From: Amphiura filiformis
Taxonomy: Eukaryota > Echinodermata > Ophiuroidea > Amphilepidida > Amphiuridae
Assembly (NCBI RefSeq): GCF_039555335.1
Contig: NC_092636.1
Span: 54,119,706-54,183,705, forward strand
DNA: 64,000 nt
Reading direction: 5' to 3'
Numbering within the stretch: the stretch's first letter is position 1; each line of letters opens with the position of its first letter. Both the position numbers and the translations under genes were made by a program. This document shows, piece by piece, positions 23,760 through 36,280 of the stretch. The notes beneath the pieces were generated by a model. The model saw only the letters and a program-made list of their open reading frames with translations. It did not search any database and had not been told where the DNA came from.

Positions 23760-26700
23760 ACATAATAGATCCCACACAATTTAAAACCAACATAACCCAA
23801 CATCTACAAGAAATCTATACAGTAGACTAAAATTTGCATGCATGCATATATCAACCTAACTGTTTTACTCCTCTAGGACTGTTGGGCAGTATCAAGATCA
23901 AGATGATGTGCAAATTCCAAGTTAGACTTCATCATGTTCTTGCTGTCATTGACATATTTGTAGAGACGACTAGAGTCCCCGCTATATGTCGAATGTATGG
24001 ACTAGGGTAGCCCGAAACATCATGGCCCTGTTCCTTCCTCACTAGGGCCATGAATGCCCTACGTCACGTAAAAAACGGGGCACCGTGAACTCACGTCAGC
24101 GGTGATGACGTCACACTGACGGCATCTATTTATAGAAAGAATTCAAAACATTTTCCATCCTCAAATGTGCTCAAAATTTACGAACATGCACCAAATATGT
24201 TTTGTTTAAAAGTCTCATCTTCACGTGAGGAATGGTAGGAAGTGGTATTTATGAGAAAACGTGGTATTTTATGTGTACCCTGGACCAGATATGCTCAGGA
24301 GTCTCAGACCTTCGTACGGAGAAGGACAGTGGAAATCAGGGGTACAGCATCAAGGCCCAAAAGTCGGGGGTTGTTTTCCTGTGTTTTTCACTCCAGAGCT
24401 TGCAGAAAATCCAAATACATGGGGTGAAAATTAAATCTTGGGGGTGAAAAATATTTTGCAGTGTAGTCAGGGGTAGGAGTACGGTCCAAAAGTAGCTAGA
24501 GGGTCAGTTTTCACCCCACGAGCTTGCACATATTCCCAATAGAGGGTGATTAATATTTTTTTAATTTAGGGGGTCATTCACCCCCGCTACCCTGGTGGAA
24601 ATCGTAGTGACGGACGTCGGGCTAGGACTAGGGAGCCAATTGTCAAAAGCCGTAACTCACACATATTATACGATACACCCATCGAATGTGTGTCATCGGT
24701 CCAGTCATCGGCCTTGTAGGAACCCATGGATTAGGTCCATGTACACATACGATGGGTGTACCCCGCTAGAGTCCCGGACTAGAGTTTTAAATTATACTAT
24801 GTAGTATGTACAGTACTCGGAGAACGTGGTTGTGTATATTTTTTCTGTATACATCGCTATTTATAGAAAGGATAAATCAACTTGAGAAAATATTGTGACT
24901 TGCTCAAGTTGTTATACTCGCGTAAATACTCACACTGTACAGAGTTGTACAGTATATACAGTCACCATGTCACAGTGCATAAACTATCACAGCTTTTGGT
25001 ATTAATATTGGTAAGCTTACACTACCATAATTCATTGACTTCATGAAATAACTGGTAAGAAACTGGACGAAATGTACACTTACTGTTGTTTAAAATGCTT
25101 GAATTCCGAAATTACTGGTTAGAAACTGGAACAAAAGTACACTTTTCTATAATACTGTGGTTTAAAATTCAACCGCCGTGTGTGTGTTAATTAATTTCAC
25201 TGTGGTCAGTGTGGTGACGAGCTATAAGATCTATAGTATTAATACCATCATTCATGATCTGTACGAGTCGATTATTAAAAAATGTATGACGCGGATGACG
25301 TAGAGTTCATTAATATTCATATATACTACTACGATTTCTTCATGAGAGGGGTCTGGCACACGACACCGGTGACCCCTGATATCCTCAATCGATATAAATT
25401 AACTTAGATTGTTGGCGTAAAGAATGTTACCAAGTGTTGCTACGATCTCATATAATTCGGCAAATTTGGCCAGGCTAAAGGTTCAACGATATTGTGAATA
25501 ATTATAGGCTATATAGGCCTCATGAGTGTTAATGAAATAGTATTAATACATTTAGCATTTCACATTTTTATCGTCCAATTATAATAGCCCCCCCGTCACT
25601 TCTCGAATCTCCATCTCTTTCTCCTGCTTGTCAGCTTTGGGCTTTGCTCCCTCACTAAAAATCCTGGCTACGCTACTGAGTGTGTTAGGAAAGTCTTTTG
25701 GTATATTTTGAAGTTCCACTTTTGTTTGCTATCTACTGAAGATAGCATTTAAGGCGTATATTCATACATGCTTTAAAGCTTTTTGCATTGTCCATTATTA
25801 TAGCCCCATCACGTCAAAAATCTAGTCATCATTTTCTACTTCTTATATATTGTTTTCTCTATAATTTAGTCCCACCACGTACCGAATGCATCTCTTCCTA
25901 CTACTAAAGTCCCGTTCAGAATTGACATCTTTGTATCAAATTCCCCATCATGTCCCATGACTTTCATCTCATTTTTTGACTTTCATTTTGGCCTTTCATA
26001 TAGCGCAGCATTAATGACTTTTTTCTGAAAGCACGCAGAACGCTTATAGGTATGTCTTTTCGCGGTATATTTGGATGTTTTATGTTCTTACCTATCAACT
26101 GAAGATAGCATTTATATATAGGCCTGCATGTACACAGAAAATAATTCATACACTTTATTAAACGTTTGGGTATAAACAAACTGGCAACCTTTGATGCAAT
26201 CTATAGTAACAGACATGAACTTGGCAGTGAACGAGCATCTCGCATTCCAGTCATTCTTGCGTGTTCAAGACGACATGTGATACTTCAGTAAAAATATCAA
26301 CCGTAAAAATAGTATAAATGTTTCTTGACCGTTCTTTATCAAAATATAAATACATAAACATACATCTCTATTTCATTCTATAAATTCAACATTTCATGAT
26401 CTTATTAGCATGCTAAATAAAATACCCCCATTAGCACGATTAGAGACACAGCAACACCGTTGCACTTTTGCATTTATTGTGATCTTACAATTTTATAGAA
26501 ACACCATTTTATCAATTACAAGATGAGACGGATAAATTAGAGGAAAAAATATTGATGCTCCAAACCTTAAAAAGTTTCCTTGCGCTTTTCCTTCAGGTTT
26601 GAATTTTGTTTGGTTCAAACTATTTTTGACCCTACTATTATTGTAAAGTTTGCTATCTTGAAAATCACATTTGACTGTTTTTTACTTCTCACTTACGGTA

Positions 26701-27525
26701 TAGCTCAGAGCAGATCGTAAGGGGTTTGTCAAAATAATTAACCAACAAAATTTTAAAATTATTTAAAAATATTAAACCTTTTATACTGTGTTTTGCTATA
26801 ATGGAAGGACGCGACGCGTTTTGTTTAAAAAAGAAAGAAAACAGGGTGGCATGCATCCCACGAACCCTTAAAGGTTAGTATTTAACCCTTTCTTTTGACC
26901 TATTAACGCCTTAAACTAACACACAGTCTTCTATTTATTATCATTATTGTATGCAGAGGAATGTAAACTAAGTAATATCATCAAGCCTGTGGAAGAGGTT
27001 CCATAATCTTCTTCATCAGATTTTCTTAACATGAAGTAACTTAGAGGTACTGAATTTTCAATTAATTGTTGCTGTTATAGTGTTACAACAAGTATGGTAA
27101 AGGTAAGGCTTAGAATACTAATATCTGTTATAAGTTTTATGTTATTTTCATTTATGTTGCTATTCCTTCTGCTAAACGTGTTCATGACATTTTGATATTG
27201 CTTTATCGCAAGCACCCGATATACCAGTTCATTAAATTCAATGACGCAGTTTCTGTATCGTGAATGTTAGTTTGCACGCGCGATGATCTGTTAACGCTTG
27301 GGAGTATTGGGAATGGTTTTGTAAAGCATTCTCAGATGAAAGATTTAGTAAAATAAATTTACATGAAATCGTTTTGAGGATTTCCAAAACTCAATCTATA
27401 ATTTGTATCACGTTTAAAAGCACGAAACTGCAATCATTTATGGACGGAAAAAGATATCTATCTCCGTATAGGCATAGACCATATATAAAAATAAAACGAA
27501 TGAATTAATGTTGATTGATTGATTG
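23760..27525. other. Long intergenic stretch
   Basis: No convincing exon on either strand. Near 25,020-25,150 is a two-copy direct repeat (actggtaagaaactggac / actggttagaaactggaa). The inverted-looking pieces around 23,960-24,790 (actagagtcccgg, ccatcgaatgt, acgatgggtgt) are too scattered to name. Confidence 0.45.
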
Positions 27526-27529
27526 AACG

Positions 27530-27720
27530 CACGAATGATTGAATGAATGAATGAATGAACGAACGAACGAATCAATGAATGAAAGAACAATTAAGTCAAC
27601 CGATTTATCAATCATGATTAATCAATCAATTTATCGATCGATCAATTCATCAATCAATGAAGTCGAATCAATCAATCAATGAAGTGAAATCAATCAATCA
27701 ATGAAGTTATTATTAATGAA
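27530..27720. repeat. Simple repeat, (GAAT)n and (ATCA)n
   Basis: gaatgaatgaatgaac passes into atcaatcaatcaat repeats, interspersed with aatgaagtc. Confidence 0.85.
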
Positions 27721-27847
27721 ATTATATTTATATGTCATCATTTTATTGTTAATTTAAGTATGTATTTTTATATGTGCAATGTATGTAACTCAGCTTTTGG
27801 CTGCGATATGCATTTTTCTAATAAACCTTAAATGAAAATGAAATAGC

Positions 27848-27921
27848 TCGAAATTAACCCATCATCAGGTTTGAATCTCAAAAAAGATCCATAGTCTGAC
27901 GCTCTATCAATTAGGCCACGC
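27848..27921 (-). repeat. tRNA-like sequence (tRNA pseudogene or SINE head)
   Basis: The - strand reads cgtgcgtggcctaattgata gagcgtcagactatggatc and then agattcaaacctgatgatg. The first part resembles the D-arm and anticodon stem of arginine-type tRNAs (ggcctaatggataaggcgtc) and the second a weak B box. The arms do not pair well and there is no clear acceptor stem, so it is probably a relic about 370 bases upstream of the ASB coding exon. Confidence 0.45.
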
Positions 27922-28294
27922 ACGATATTACGAGTACAATACACAAAAAAAAGGAGAAAGCAATCACTCGACGTGATTTTTAAGGGTAAACGCATTTGAA
28001 AAAAGACCATGAACACGTTTCAACCGGTTTTTTATGTACTTAGGCTAAATTTAAAATTGATATAAAAGGTTTTTGATGGATCATGAAAATATTTCTTTTC
28101 ACTGGTTAAAATTACGCCATTCATTCATTGCACTACAACTTTCACTCTGTACTCAGAGACACGTCTTTGCTTTCTTTAAGATTCTTTTTTTATTACGATA
28201 AAGTGAATCCTCTCGGCCCTCTACACTGTACGCACAAACAGTAAATAACCGTAATCCGTTGTTCTTTTTGTCTAATTTAACAGATAAACCAATA

Positions 28295-29638
28295 ATGAGC
28301 ATCCAAGAACTAATCGAACTGATCAACAATGAAGCCCCACTCAATGAAATCGAGACCCTTGTTGAAACTGGTATTGACATCAATGAACCCGTCGGTGACA
28401 TGGGACTCTGTGCTCTTCATCACGCGGTCTACAAAAACCGTCCTGAGTGTGTGCTCTATCTTGTCAACCATGGTTGTAACATCAATGTGCAAGATCAATG
28501 TGGGTTTACACCATTACACGTGGCGTCGAGGTACAACCGTGTGGATGTGATGAGAGAATTGCTTCAACTCGGTGCCAATCTTGAAACGGAAGATGCTGTT
28601 GGTTGCCCTGCGTTAAATTTGGCGCTACAAAAAGGATATGAAGAATGCGCAGAGTCGTTGTTAGAAAAAGGCGCCAATCCAAATAAGCATTATAAGCACG
28701 TGGGATATGAGATACATCAGCTTCCACCTGATACGCCAAAATGTTTGGAATTGTTACTTCAACATGGCGCAGATCCTGAGTTGAGGAATCCAAAAGGGCT
28801 TACCGCTCTTCATGTTGCTATCAAAGGTGGGAATATTCTGTATGTTTATATCTTATTACAACATGGTGCGAATTCGAATGCAACCTGTGCGACGATGACG
28901 AGTCATAATAGATGGTCAGCCTTACATTTGTCGGTTATTAGAGGGGAAAGGGGCATTACGGAATTACTGCTGCTGTACGGTGCAGATCCAAATATAAAAG
29001 ACGTCTTTGGTAATTCGGCATTGCATCATGTTGCAGCACATGGACAAGTTACAATTGCGCAGCTCCTTGTCAACCATGGAGCAATTGTGGCTTTGAATAA
29101 CGAGCGGAAATATCAGCCCTTACACAGAGCATGTGCATCATCAATAGATCCTGATATGATTACGTTATTGTTAGAAAATGGCGCAGATGCACGTGCTCAA
29201 ACAATACTTCTAGAAACACCAATGCAGCTCTTGCTGAGTCACATTACAAATATACCAGCATCGGCTTCACCAGATTGTCAGAAGCAGGTTCTTTGTTTGA
29301 TTAACTACGGAGCTCGTGTTACTATAAAATCTGATAACAATGACACTGATAACATCATCTCCATTTTGCTACCTTTATCAATCCATCATCTTGCTGTGAT
29401 TAGACTGCTTCTTGGTGTTGCTGAAGAGATTTTCATCCCACCAGAAGAGACTGATCTTCTTCAAGGTCTTGATGAATATGTTAGAGACTATATTTTGATG
29501 CTTTCGAGAAATGTTCGATCTTTAAAGCACCTTGCGAGGAAAGTCGTCAGACAATGTTTAGAAACACCGTGCAACAGTCGCAATGTAAATGCTCTAGAAA
29601 TACCTAAATCTTTGAAGAATTATCTTCTTTATTCATGA
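28295..29638 (+). CDS. Ankyrin-repeat and SOCS-box (ASB-type) protein, intact
   Basis: Single open exon of 447 codons. The protein has about eight or nine ankyrin repeats (roughly residues 25-330), seen as repeated TALHxA / LLxxGADPN patterns such as CALHHAVYKNRPECVLYLV and SALHHVAAHGQVTIAQLLV. It ends in a SOCS box: a BC-box-like SLKHLARKVVRQCL and a closing IPKSLKNYLLYS, the usual end of ASB proteins. By family knowledge, ASB proteins bind Elongin B/C and Cullin-5 through this box and present substrates through the ankyrin face for ubiquitination. The BC box has Ala where many members have Cys. The frame is open 12 codons upstream, but a splice acceptor-like tttaacag ends at 28283, just before the ATG at 28295, so a non-coding 5' exon is likely. 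Which ASB subtype this is cannot be told by eye. A broken copy lies at 47104-47475. Confidence 0.88.
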   Translation: MSIQELIELINNEAPLNEIETLVETGIDINEPVGDMGLCALHHAVYKNRPECVLYLVNHGCNINVQDQCGFTPLHVASRYNRVDVMRELLQLGANLETEDAVGCPALNLALQKGYEECAESLLEKGANPNKHYKHVGYEIHQLPPDTPKCLELLLQHGADPELRNPKGLTALHVAIKGGNILYVYILLQHGANSNATCATMTSHNRWSALHLSVIRGERGITELLLLYGADPNIKDVFGNSALHHVAAHGQVTIAQLLVNHGAIVALNNERKYQPLHRACASSIDPDMITLLLENGADARAQTILLETPMQLLLSHITNIPASASPDCQKQVLCLINYGARVTIKSDNNDTDNIISILLPLSIHHLAVIRLLLGVAEEIFIPPEETDLLQGLDEYVRDYILMLSRNVRSLKHLARKVVRQCLETPCNSRNVNALEIPKSLKNYLLYS

Positions 29639-30184
29639 TTGGAACGTTTTAACAAGTCCTTTACCGAAAGAAGATCTCGGAACGTCATTGCATGACATTA
29701 TGATGACATTCTACGGTAACGTATAATGGCACGGGTATTATAATAGGACCTGCCATTTCTGACCTGTTAAAACGAAGTACATATTCAGTGTATCCAGCCC
29801 TTGGAACTCTCGAGGTCCTATATCGGAGAGCTGCTGTGTTGAAGTCCTCGGAAAGATATCGATGACAACGACCCCACACATACCAACTTTGAATAGATGT
29901 TGGACCGAAAGTAAATTTATTTATAAAGATGATAAGATGTGCACGTATATTTACAAACCCTGAGTATACAAATGTGATATTTTCTCCGCACCATACAGTC
30001 GTGCGGAAGATTATATTCATGCTCATTCATCTGTAAAGAAATGTCCCTGAGCACGTGAAATAGGGAAATAACAAAAAGCAAGCCCCTAATCTAAAAGCTA
30101 TGGAGTGTTAACCGTCACATTTACAAAACAAGGAGCCACTTTGATAAGAGCAAACGCCCTTTATATCAGTTTAGTTGATATCTG
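29639..30184. other. 3' flank of the ASB gene
   Basis: Probably holds the 3' UTR. No canonical aataaa is seen close to the stop codon. No other gene recognised. Confidence 0.4.
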
Positions 30185-30876
30185 CCCAGCAAACACAAAA
30201 ACGTTTTAAAAACGTTTGAAATAAGTTATATTTTGGCTTTTGGTTTAGGTAAAAACGTTTTAATAACATTAAAATGTCGGGTTATATAAAGGTCATGATA
30301 ACGTTTTAAAACGTTTTGTATGAAAACACACTACAACAATATTTTTTAAATGTTTTCCAAAAATGTTATTTTAAACTATTTTTGCAAACATTGTTGCCAA
30401 ATATTTTGTCAATACTTAAATAACATTATGTTAAAATATTTCAACCCAGCAAACACAGAAATGTTCTTAAAATGTTTTTTTCAAAACCTTTTAATAACAT
30501 TTAAATGTCGGGTTATATAAAAGTCATGAAAACGTTTTTAAAACGTTATTGCAAATATTTTGGGCAAAATTTTTCGCAAAATATTTTTTCAACCCCAAAA
30601 TAACATTCTGTTTAGAATGTTTTGTATCAAGTTTTCAAGAATGTTTTTGGAATGTTATTAAAACGTTTTTATACCCTTTATATAACCCGACATTTAAACG
30701 TTTTCTGTAAAACATTTTTGTTTGCTGAGCAGTAGATTATCAAAAATGTTTTGTAAGGTTATAAAAACGTTTTATACTCTTAATATACCCTTTATATAAC
30801 CCGACATTTAAACGTTTTCTGACAACCTTTTATAACCTTTTGCGAATGATGTCGAAAACGTTTTGTGTTTGCTGGG
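30185..30876. mobile_element. Inverted-repeat element (cccagcaaacacaaaacg)
   Basis: Ends cccagcaaacacaaaaacg and cgttttgtgtttgctggg are inverted. The inside is built from repeats of aaaacgttttaaaacg and gggttatataaaggtcatg in both directions, including an internal cccagcaaacac at about 30445. No coding content. Confidence 0.75.
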
Positions 30877-30879
30877 TGG

Positions 30880-31380
30880 TTTGTCATGATTTGCGTGAGC
30901 GTTTCCCTGTGTGTGTGTGTGGGGGGGGGGGGCGTGTATGGAGGGAAGGAGTGTGCGGCGGGTGTTGGTCTATTTGTACTTGGTATATCTCGTTTTGTTG
31001 AAGGCGGATTTACTCTACAAGAGGGCAGAAATAATATAATGTTATAATGTTGTCGTACTAGTTTCGGCAATGAATAACCTTTGTCAAGACTTCCATTACA
31101 CGTGTGTACGTGTGGGGTGGGATGTTTTGTGTGAGAGAGGTATATGGGATGTAATATTTTTAAATTCTATAATGAAAAACAAAGCTTAACTATTATGCAT
31201 AGGCGACCTGCTGTCATATCGTGCAAAATAAAACAATGCATGCATTAAACTTGATAGTTTGACTAATGAGTTCAAAAGAGGGGAAGTACAACATGTACAG
31301 GTTTGACATTAATTTGAATAAATTCCTCGATCTAATACAAACCTCGGGTTTTGACATTGATCTGTGTCATGCTTTTATTA
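30880..31380. repeat. Unit 1 intergenic segment, copied at about 47780-48240
   Basis: Matching stretches in the same order: ctcgttttgttgaag and gtttcggcaatgaataa (unit 2: ctcgttttatcgaaag, gtttcggcactgaataa); gttttgtgtgagag; atatgggatgtaat; then cctcgatcta with ctgtgtcatgctttt. This shows that the intergenic DNA after the ASB gene was part of the duplication. The frame at 31266-31514 is not conserved in unit 2. Confidence 0.75.
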
Positions 31381-31556
31381 TGACGCTAAACTGGGAAATT
31401 AACCAAAGGGAAAAGCGCAAGGAACCTCATTTGAGTCCCAAAGGAGAGAATAATGAACTCGAATGGGAACGGCTAACACGAAAGGAATCGGGTGAAACAG
31501 GAATAAGCTTATGAAATTTATTGTGAATTTACATCAACATCAATTTACCTGACAAA

Positions 31557-31745
31557 ACTCGAATTTTCTTGTAATGGCAATATCATATGGGGTACTTGAT
31601 CATGCGCAAATCGTAAAAACATAGAAACTCTGTTGCAGGCTATGTGGTATCTCATATCGTGTGCATATGGTATGATTAGCCCGAGTCGCTCGGCCTATCT
31701 CGAACAAAATCGCCATGCGTAGCTTTTGAAAAACGAGAGGATTCG
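31557..31745. repeat. Segment found in reverse at about 49900-50095
   Basis: ctacgcatggcgattttgtt, gcatacgatatgagatacc-like sequence and acaagaaaattcga appear on opposite strands at the two sites. By eye they agree at about 80%. Confidence 0.65.
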
Positions 31746-32177
31746 CCGTACTCATGGTACTATCACGGCAATTTTTGACACGAAGATATAGGGATGATGA
31801 CACTGTGTACCGGTAATAAGCGACTTATAACCGGTATTAGTGACTTATTACCGGTATTAAGTGACTTAATGTTTGCTGACATACACAGGTGATTATTGCA
31901 ATCTGATTGTTGTGCAGGAGCGATCTATTCAAAAATTGTATTCTTCTATGGTAGTTATTAATCCGATTATGACGTCACTTCTACGGCAAATTCATGACGC
32001 GACCCTGATGGTCATTATTTCTCTTCACCATGTCCATTTACGTGATTGAATCATAGACCATTTAAAACAAAAAATGGTCTATGATTGAATAAAGCTGCAT
32101 GTAGGCCTGCGTCTCTCATGAATGCGCACATTCTTTAGAAATAAGACTGACCTAGCTCGAGATAGCCTATAGACATG

Positions 32178-32710
32178 ATAGACGAATCCAAATACACGCA
32201 TTCCTACACCTGACTAGCAGCCTTTAGTTGGGTCCCCGTCGGCTACAATGCATCCAAAATGTGAAATGATTCGGCCTTGGCGGAAATTTTAAACTGCATT
32301 CCATCACCCGTTTTACACCTTCCGCGAAAACACAGGTAGACAAAAGAATGATTTAAGTTTACAACACACAGTTCCAACAGTTGTGCAAATAAAAGCTGCT
32401 TTACAGCTAGAGAAGGTCGAGGAGGGTTAATAGAATAATACAATAGAGATAATTCCGCAGGTAATCCCGTCGCATCTATTCATAGATGTACAAATGGATG
32501 AACAAAAGGACTATGTATGAATAGATGCGGCCGGATTACCTCTATTGTATATATTATTCTATTAACCCTCCTCGTCTTTGCATCTTCTCTAGCTGTTAGG
32601 CGGCTTTTATTTGCACAATCAAACGCTCAAAACACCAGGTTGGTGCTAGCGGGAAACCAAAGATGGCCGACCAAATCCTGACCATGACTTGGCTCGTTGG
32701 ATTCGTCTAT
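32178..32710. mobile_element. Inverted-repeat element related to 39841-40266
   Basis: Ends atagacgaatccaa and ttggattcgtctat. Inside is a second long inverted repeat (about 32375-32630: gcaaataaaagctgcttta with tctagctgttaggcggctt). Its left half (gcattcctacacctgac, aactgcattccatcacccg) matches the element in intron 4 of HHAT-A. Confidence 0.7.
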
Positions 32711-32742
32711 AGCTAAAATACAGGTTTACATTTTACTATCTT

Positions 32743-33157
32743 AAGTCGTGTTCACACAGTCGGATATAAGTGAGTTATTACCGGTAATAGGCGACTTATT
32801 ACCGGTTTTAGTGACTTAAGCGCTCCACAGACTCCGAGTATTAGACGTACAATATTGTATGTAACATATATACGTTATTTAATCTATTGTCATTCTATTT
32901 CCAGTAATGTTTAGCTTCTAACGAATGTTTGATGACGAAAAATCGATAATATGTTACATGTAATATCTAGCAGAAATATATTATCGATTTTTCGTCATCA
33001 AACATTCGTTAGAACTAACATTATACTGGAAATAGAATGGCAATAGATTAAATAACGTATATATGTTACATACAATATTTTACGTACAATAAAAAGTCTG
33101 AATACTGCTTTATAACCGGTATTAAGCGACTAAAATCCGACTGTGTGAACACGACTT
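32743..33157. repeat. Near-perfect palindromic element, ~200-base arms
   Basis: aagtcgtgttcacacagtcg and cgactgtgtgaacacgactt are the ends. The arms also pair through acgttatttaatctattg and gacgaaaaatcgataat, almost to the centre near 32,965. The motif taccggta with gcgactta recurs inside and at 31814-31870. Confidence 0.78.
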
Positions 33158-34619
33158 TACATAATCTTGCTGTATTTCAGCTAGAGCACCATAGTTTTTT
33201 TTCTGAGAACAATAGGCCTACAAACACGAAATCTTTTCATGACTTCAGTGACGCGACCTCGATGGTCATCATTTTTATTCACCGTGTCCATTGAAGTGAG
33301 AGAGAATAGACAGGGCCTACGTGTTAACACAATAGAAATTCCCGGTAGAAACTAGCATCTCATGAATGCGCTACCAATCTTTAGAAAATAACAAAACCCA
33401 CTTTTAGAGAGGGTGAGCTCGTGCCTGGACTAGATCGATTTTAGTGATGTGCTCGTACAGCTGCTCGTAGCTGGTCTACACCAAATTACCCAAATAAATC
33501 CTTTTCGAGGAAAAATCGTTTCGAGAATGAGCACGGGCATGCAACATTCATCATAAGCGCAATTAGTCGTGTGGCAAACAGGACAAAGTTTTGGTGCCAG
33601 ATTGGAAACGGGGAACCAAATGGTAAGTGAACATTGTACGAATACAATATACAGTATGGCTTAAGGTATACAAATGATTCGTACCCATGCACAGCATGGG
33701 TACGAATAAGCAGTATATACAAAGACAGTGTACATGGATATCCATGGAGGAGCTGTCAAAAATTACATATTTCAAAACCAGGATAACTGCGCCCATTATG
33801 AAAATTTACACAAACCCATCATTTTCAAAATACACTGAAACCCTATATTCCATTTTTGAAAAATATGATCCCTAATGTTTACTTACTTTTGTTCAGCAAA
33901 AACCAAATTCCAGTTTGTCAAATTCATGTCTCAGAATGTTTATATTTTGTAGACTGATAAATGTTTCCATATATTGCACCCAAGTGTCAGTGCTAAACCC
34001 CTCATGTGGAGCAAATGATATTACAAGAAGTCAATTTGACCAACCACATGATAGATTAGGCTGTTCTTCCCCATCCATAATGTGTTTTGAAGCATGACCA
34101 AGCAACACCTTTAATCTACTTAAGGCTAGATGACAGCATGTCATGTTTTAATTGGCCAACACCAAACATGTGATACACATGGCAGACCTAAGCCAAGCTC
34201 TTTCAGTGAGTATGAAATCTCTGTTACCAGTGTATTGAAAAGCACATGTTCGGTGAAGTGCATCAAAGAAATAAATTGTTTTTTAAAGACTTGATACAGA
34301 CTATTAGGCAACATGCTGTACATAAAGGCCTACAGGCTGTAGTTTGCCAAATGAAAATGGTGGCAAGTTTGATCAGAAGAATTTATGTGGTGGAATTAAA
34401 ACATTTATACATCATTTTTGGCAACAAATTTCAACCAAATTGTTATTTTAAAAGGATATTCTTACAGAAGGACTTCTCCTTATCAAGTTTAGCAACAAAA
34501 GACATTGGTGAGTAAGTAACTTGTTGTAAAAACCTGCTGCACATGGCCATGTCATGGAAATCATGATTTCCTAGTTTCCATGTGGATTGTTAATTGATAC
34601 CATTTTCCGCGTATAGGCT
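33158..34619. other. Intergenic DNA, partly shared with unit 2
   Basis: 33510-33630 (gtttcgagaatgagcacggg, caacattcatcataagcgca, ggacaaagttttg) matches 53226-53345. No exon recognised in the rest. Confidence 0.5.
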
Positions 34620-34622
34620 TAA

Positions 34623-34905
34623 GGGACCGTTCACTAACACTTGTTATGGGGTCCTGATGCAAAAAGGGGGGCCCTGAAAATTTTTGACCCTCTTAAGGAG
34701 GGCCCTGAAAAAATGACCACAAATTTTCCTGGAAAAATTGAGTTTAAATGCTTTTCTATGGGATTGACCCATAATTTTTATGTCAAAAAAGGGGGAGGGG
34801 CCTGACATTTTTGAGGTCTGTAAAGGGGGAGGGGGCCGAACATTTTTGCGATTATTTTTTTGCATCAGGCCCCCCCCCCCCTTACAAGTGTTTGTGAACG
34901 GTCCC
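34623..34905. mobile_element. MITE with TAA target duplication (PIF/Harbinger-like)
   Basis: Inverted ends gggaccgttcactaacactt and acaagtgtttgtgaacggtccc, with TAA on both sides (34620-34622, 34906-34908). A 3-bp TAA/TWA duplication is typical of PIF/Harbinger elements; the family is inferred from this alone. Inside are purine-rich ggggccctgaaaa repeats. Confidence 0.7.
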
Positions 34906-34969
34906 TAATATTGGTATTATTTTGAATTGTTTACAAAAAAAGACCAAAAACATTTTGGACAACACTGTT

Positions 34970-35060
34970 TAGATTTGAGAGTGGAATCTGGTTATTTTAT
35001 TCAATTATTTATATTCTCTTTGAAAAGCAATAATATTGTTGATTAAACCATGGAAATAAT
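34970..35060. repeat. Unit 1 segment matching 53410-53500
   Basis: cactgtttagatttgagagt, ggaatctggttattt and gttgattaaaccatggaaat are shared with unit 2 in the same order, confirming the duplication up to the HHAT promoter side. Confidence 0.7.
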
Positions 35061-35408
35061 CTTATCTACATGTTACTCGAGAACTATTGTGTGCAAATTC
35101 GAAGCTAGAGTTCTCGAGTAAGTCAGTCCATGAAGGTAGTAGCATGGACAGTCCATAGATAATGAGCATTAATAATGCTGACAATGTGCGTGTATTCAAC
35201 ATATTTTGAGCTATTTTGAATTTATGCAGATTTGATTTTGGTTACGTGAAGTAACCTTTCAAACCAAATGAACTGGAAATTATTCCCGGAAATTATTGTT
35301 TCATTGTAAAGGTTGTGCGTTTGTCCTCGAGATAGACTTTATTATATACATGTATAGTATACATTTGTGTGTTAAAACATACTATCAGGGAACATCGATT
35401 ACTCTCTG

Positions 35409-36136
35409 GGAATTGTCAGTCATTCATACACTATAACGAGAACCAATCAGAGCAAACGTTAGAAAATGCGGACCATGCATAATTGCACGGCCCGCACTCT
35501 GGCACTCTGCGTATTACGCGCAGTGCTGTCGGACGGGTTCATTTTTCTTGCGGGTTGATGCATTTACATTTGCCTGTATTTTCCATTTTTTTAGTGACAA
35601 TTTTGTTATAAGATAGGAAAAATTATGGGTTTTTTTCTCGTGTACGAAATAGGTTTATTCAATAAATGCGTATCATATTTGAAGAGCTTTGTTGCAAAAC
35701 CCCTTACATCCACTTGAGCAATTTTGAGAAAACATCAAAACATCAAAAAAAGTACTGATATATGGGAATTCACGCAAAGTGACACAATTATGTTAATAAA
35801 TGCGTGTCACTTGTTGTTGGGAGGGGGTGCATTAGACACATCAACGTCTCAGTACAAGTGCATTATTTTGTACAATTTCTCGAGCAGCAAGTGATACGCA
35901 TTTAATAACCTTTATACACAAGAAAAAATTCCATGATTTTTCTATCTCATAACAAAATTGTCACTAAAAATGTTGGAAAATACAAGCAAATGTAAATGCA
36001 TCAACCGCAGGAAAAATGAACACGTCCGACAGAGACGCTGTGCAATTTTACAATATTTCTGCATGGTTTGCATTTTTCTAACGTTTGCTCTGATTGGTTC
36101 TCGCGATCTAAGAGCGTATGAAATGCAGACAATGCC
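35409..36136. repeat. Large palindrome just upstream of HHAT-A
   Basis: Arms of about 340 bases: gagaaccaatcagagcaaac and ctaacgttagaa-like sequence on the left pair with gtttgctctgattggttctc on the right; further in, gcatttacatttg pairs with caaatgtaaatgc, and caattttgttataagat with its reverse. The centre lies near 35,770. It ends 145 bases before the HHAT-A start codon, and copy B lacks it. Confidence 0.75.
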
Positions 36137-36143
36137 TCACTAG

Positions 36144-36184
36144 TTTGGTTAGGGTTAGGGTTATAGTTAGGGTTAGGGTTATGG
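36144..36184. repeat. Short ttaggg-like repeat upstream of HHAT-A
   Basis: Several gttagggttagggtta-type copies. A similar gggttagggttaac block lies at about 54772-54803 upstream of HHAT-B, so it is ancestral to the duplication. Confidence 0.7.
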
Positions 36185-36280
36185 TGCCCAGGGTAGCCTA
36201 TTCCAGAACATATCCATTTTTTAAATATATTTACAGGTAGGAGTGATATCAAGCGCACATATTAATTTTAGGATATAAAA

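Noticed and set aside
31266-31514. 82-codon frame downstream of the ASB gene
   Set aside because: The matching unit 2 sequence (about 48,180) does not keep the frame, so it is unlikely to be coding.
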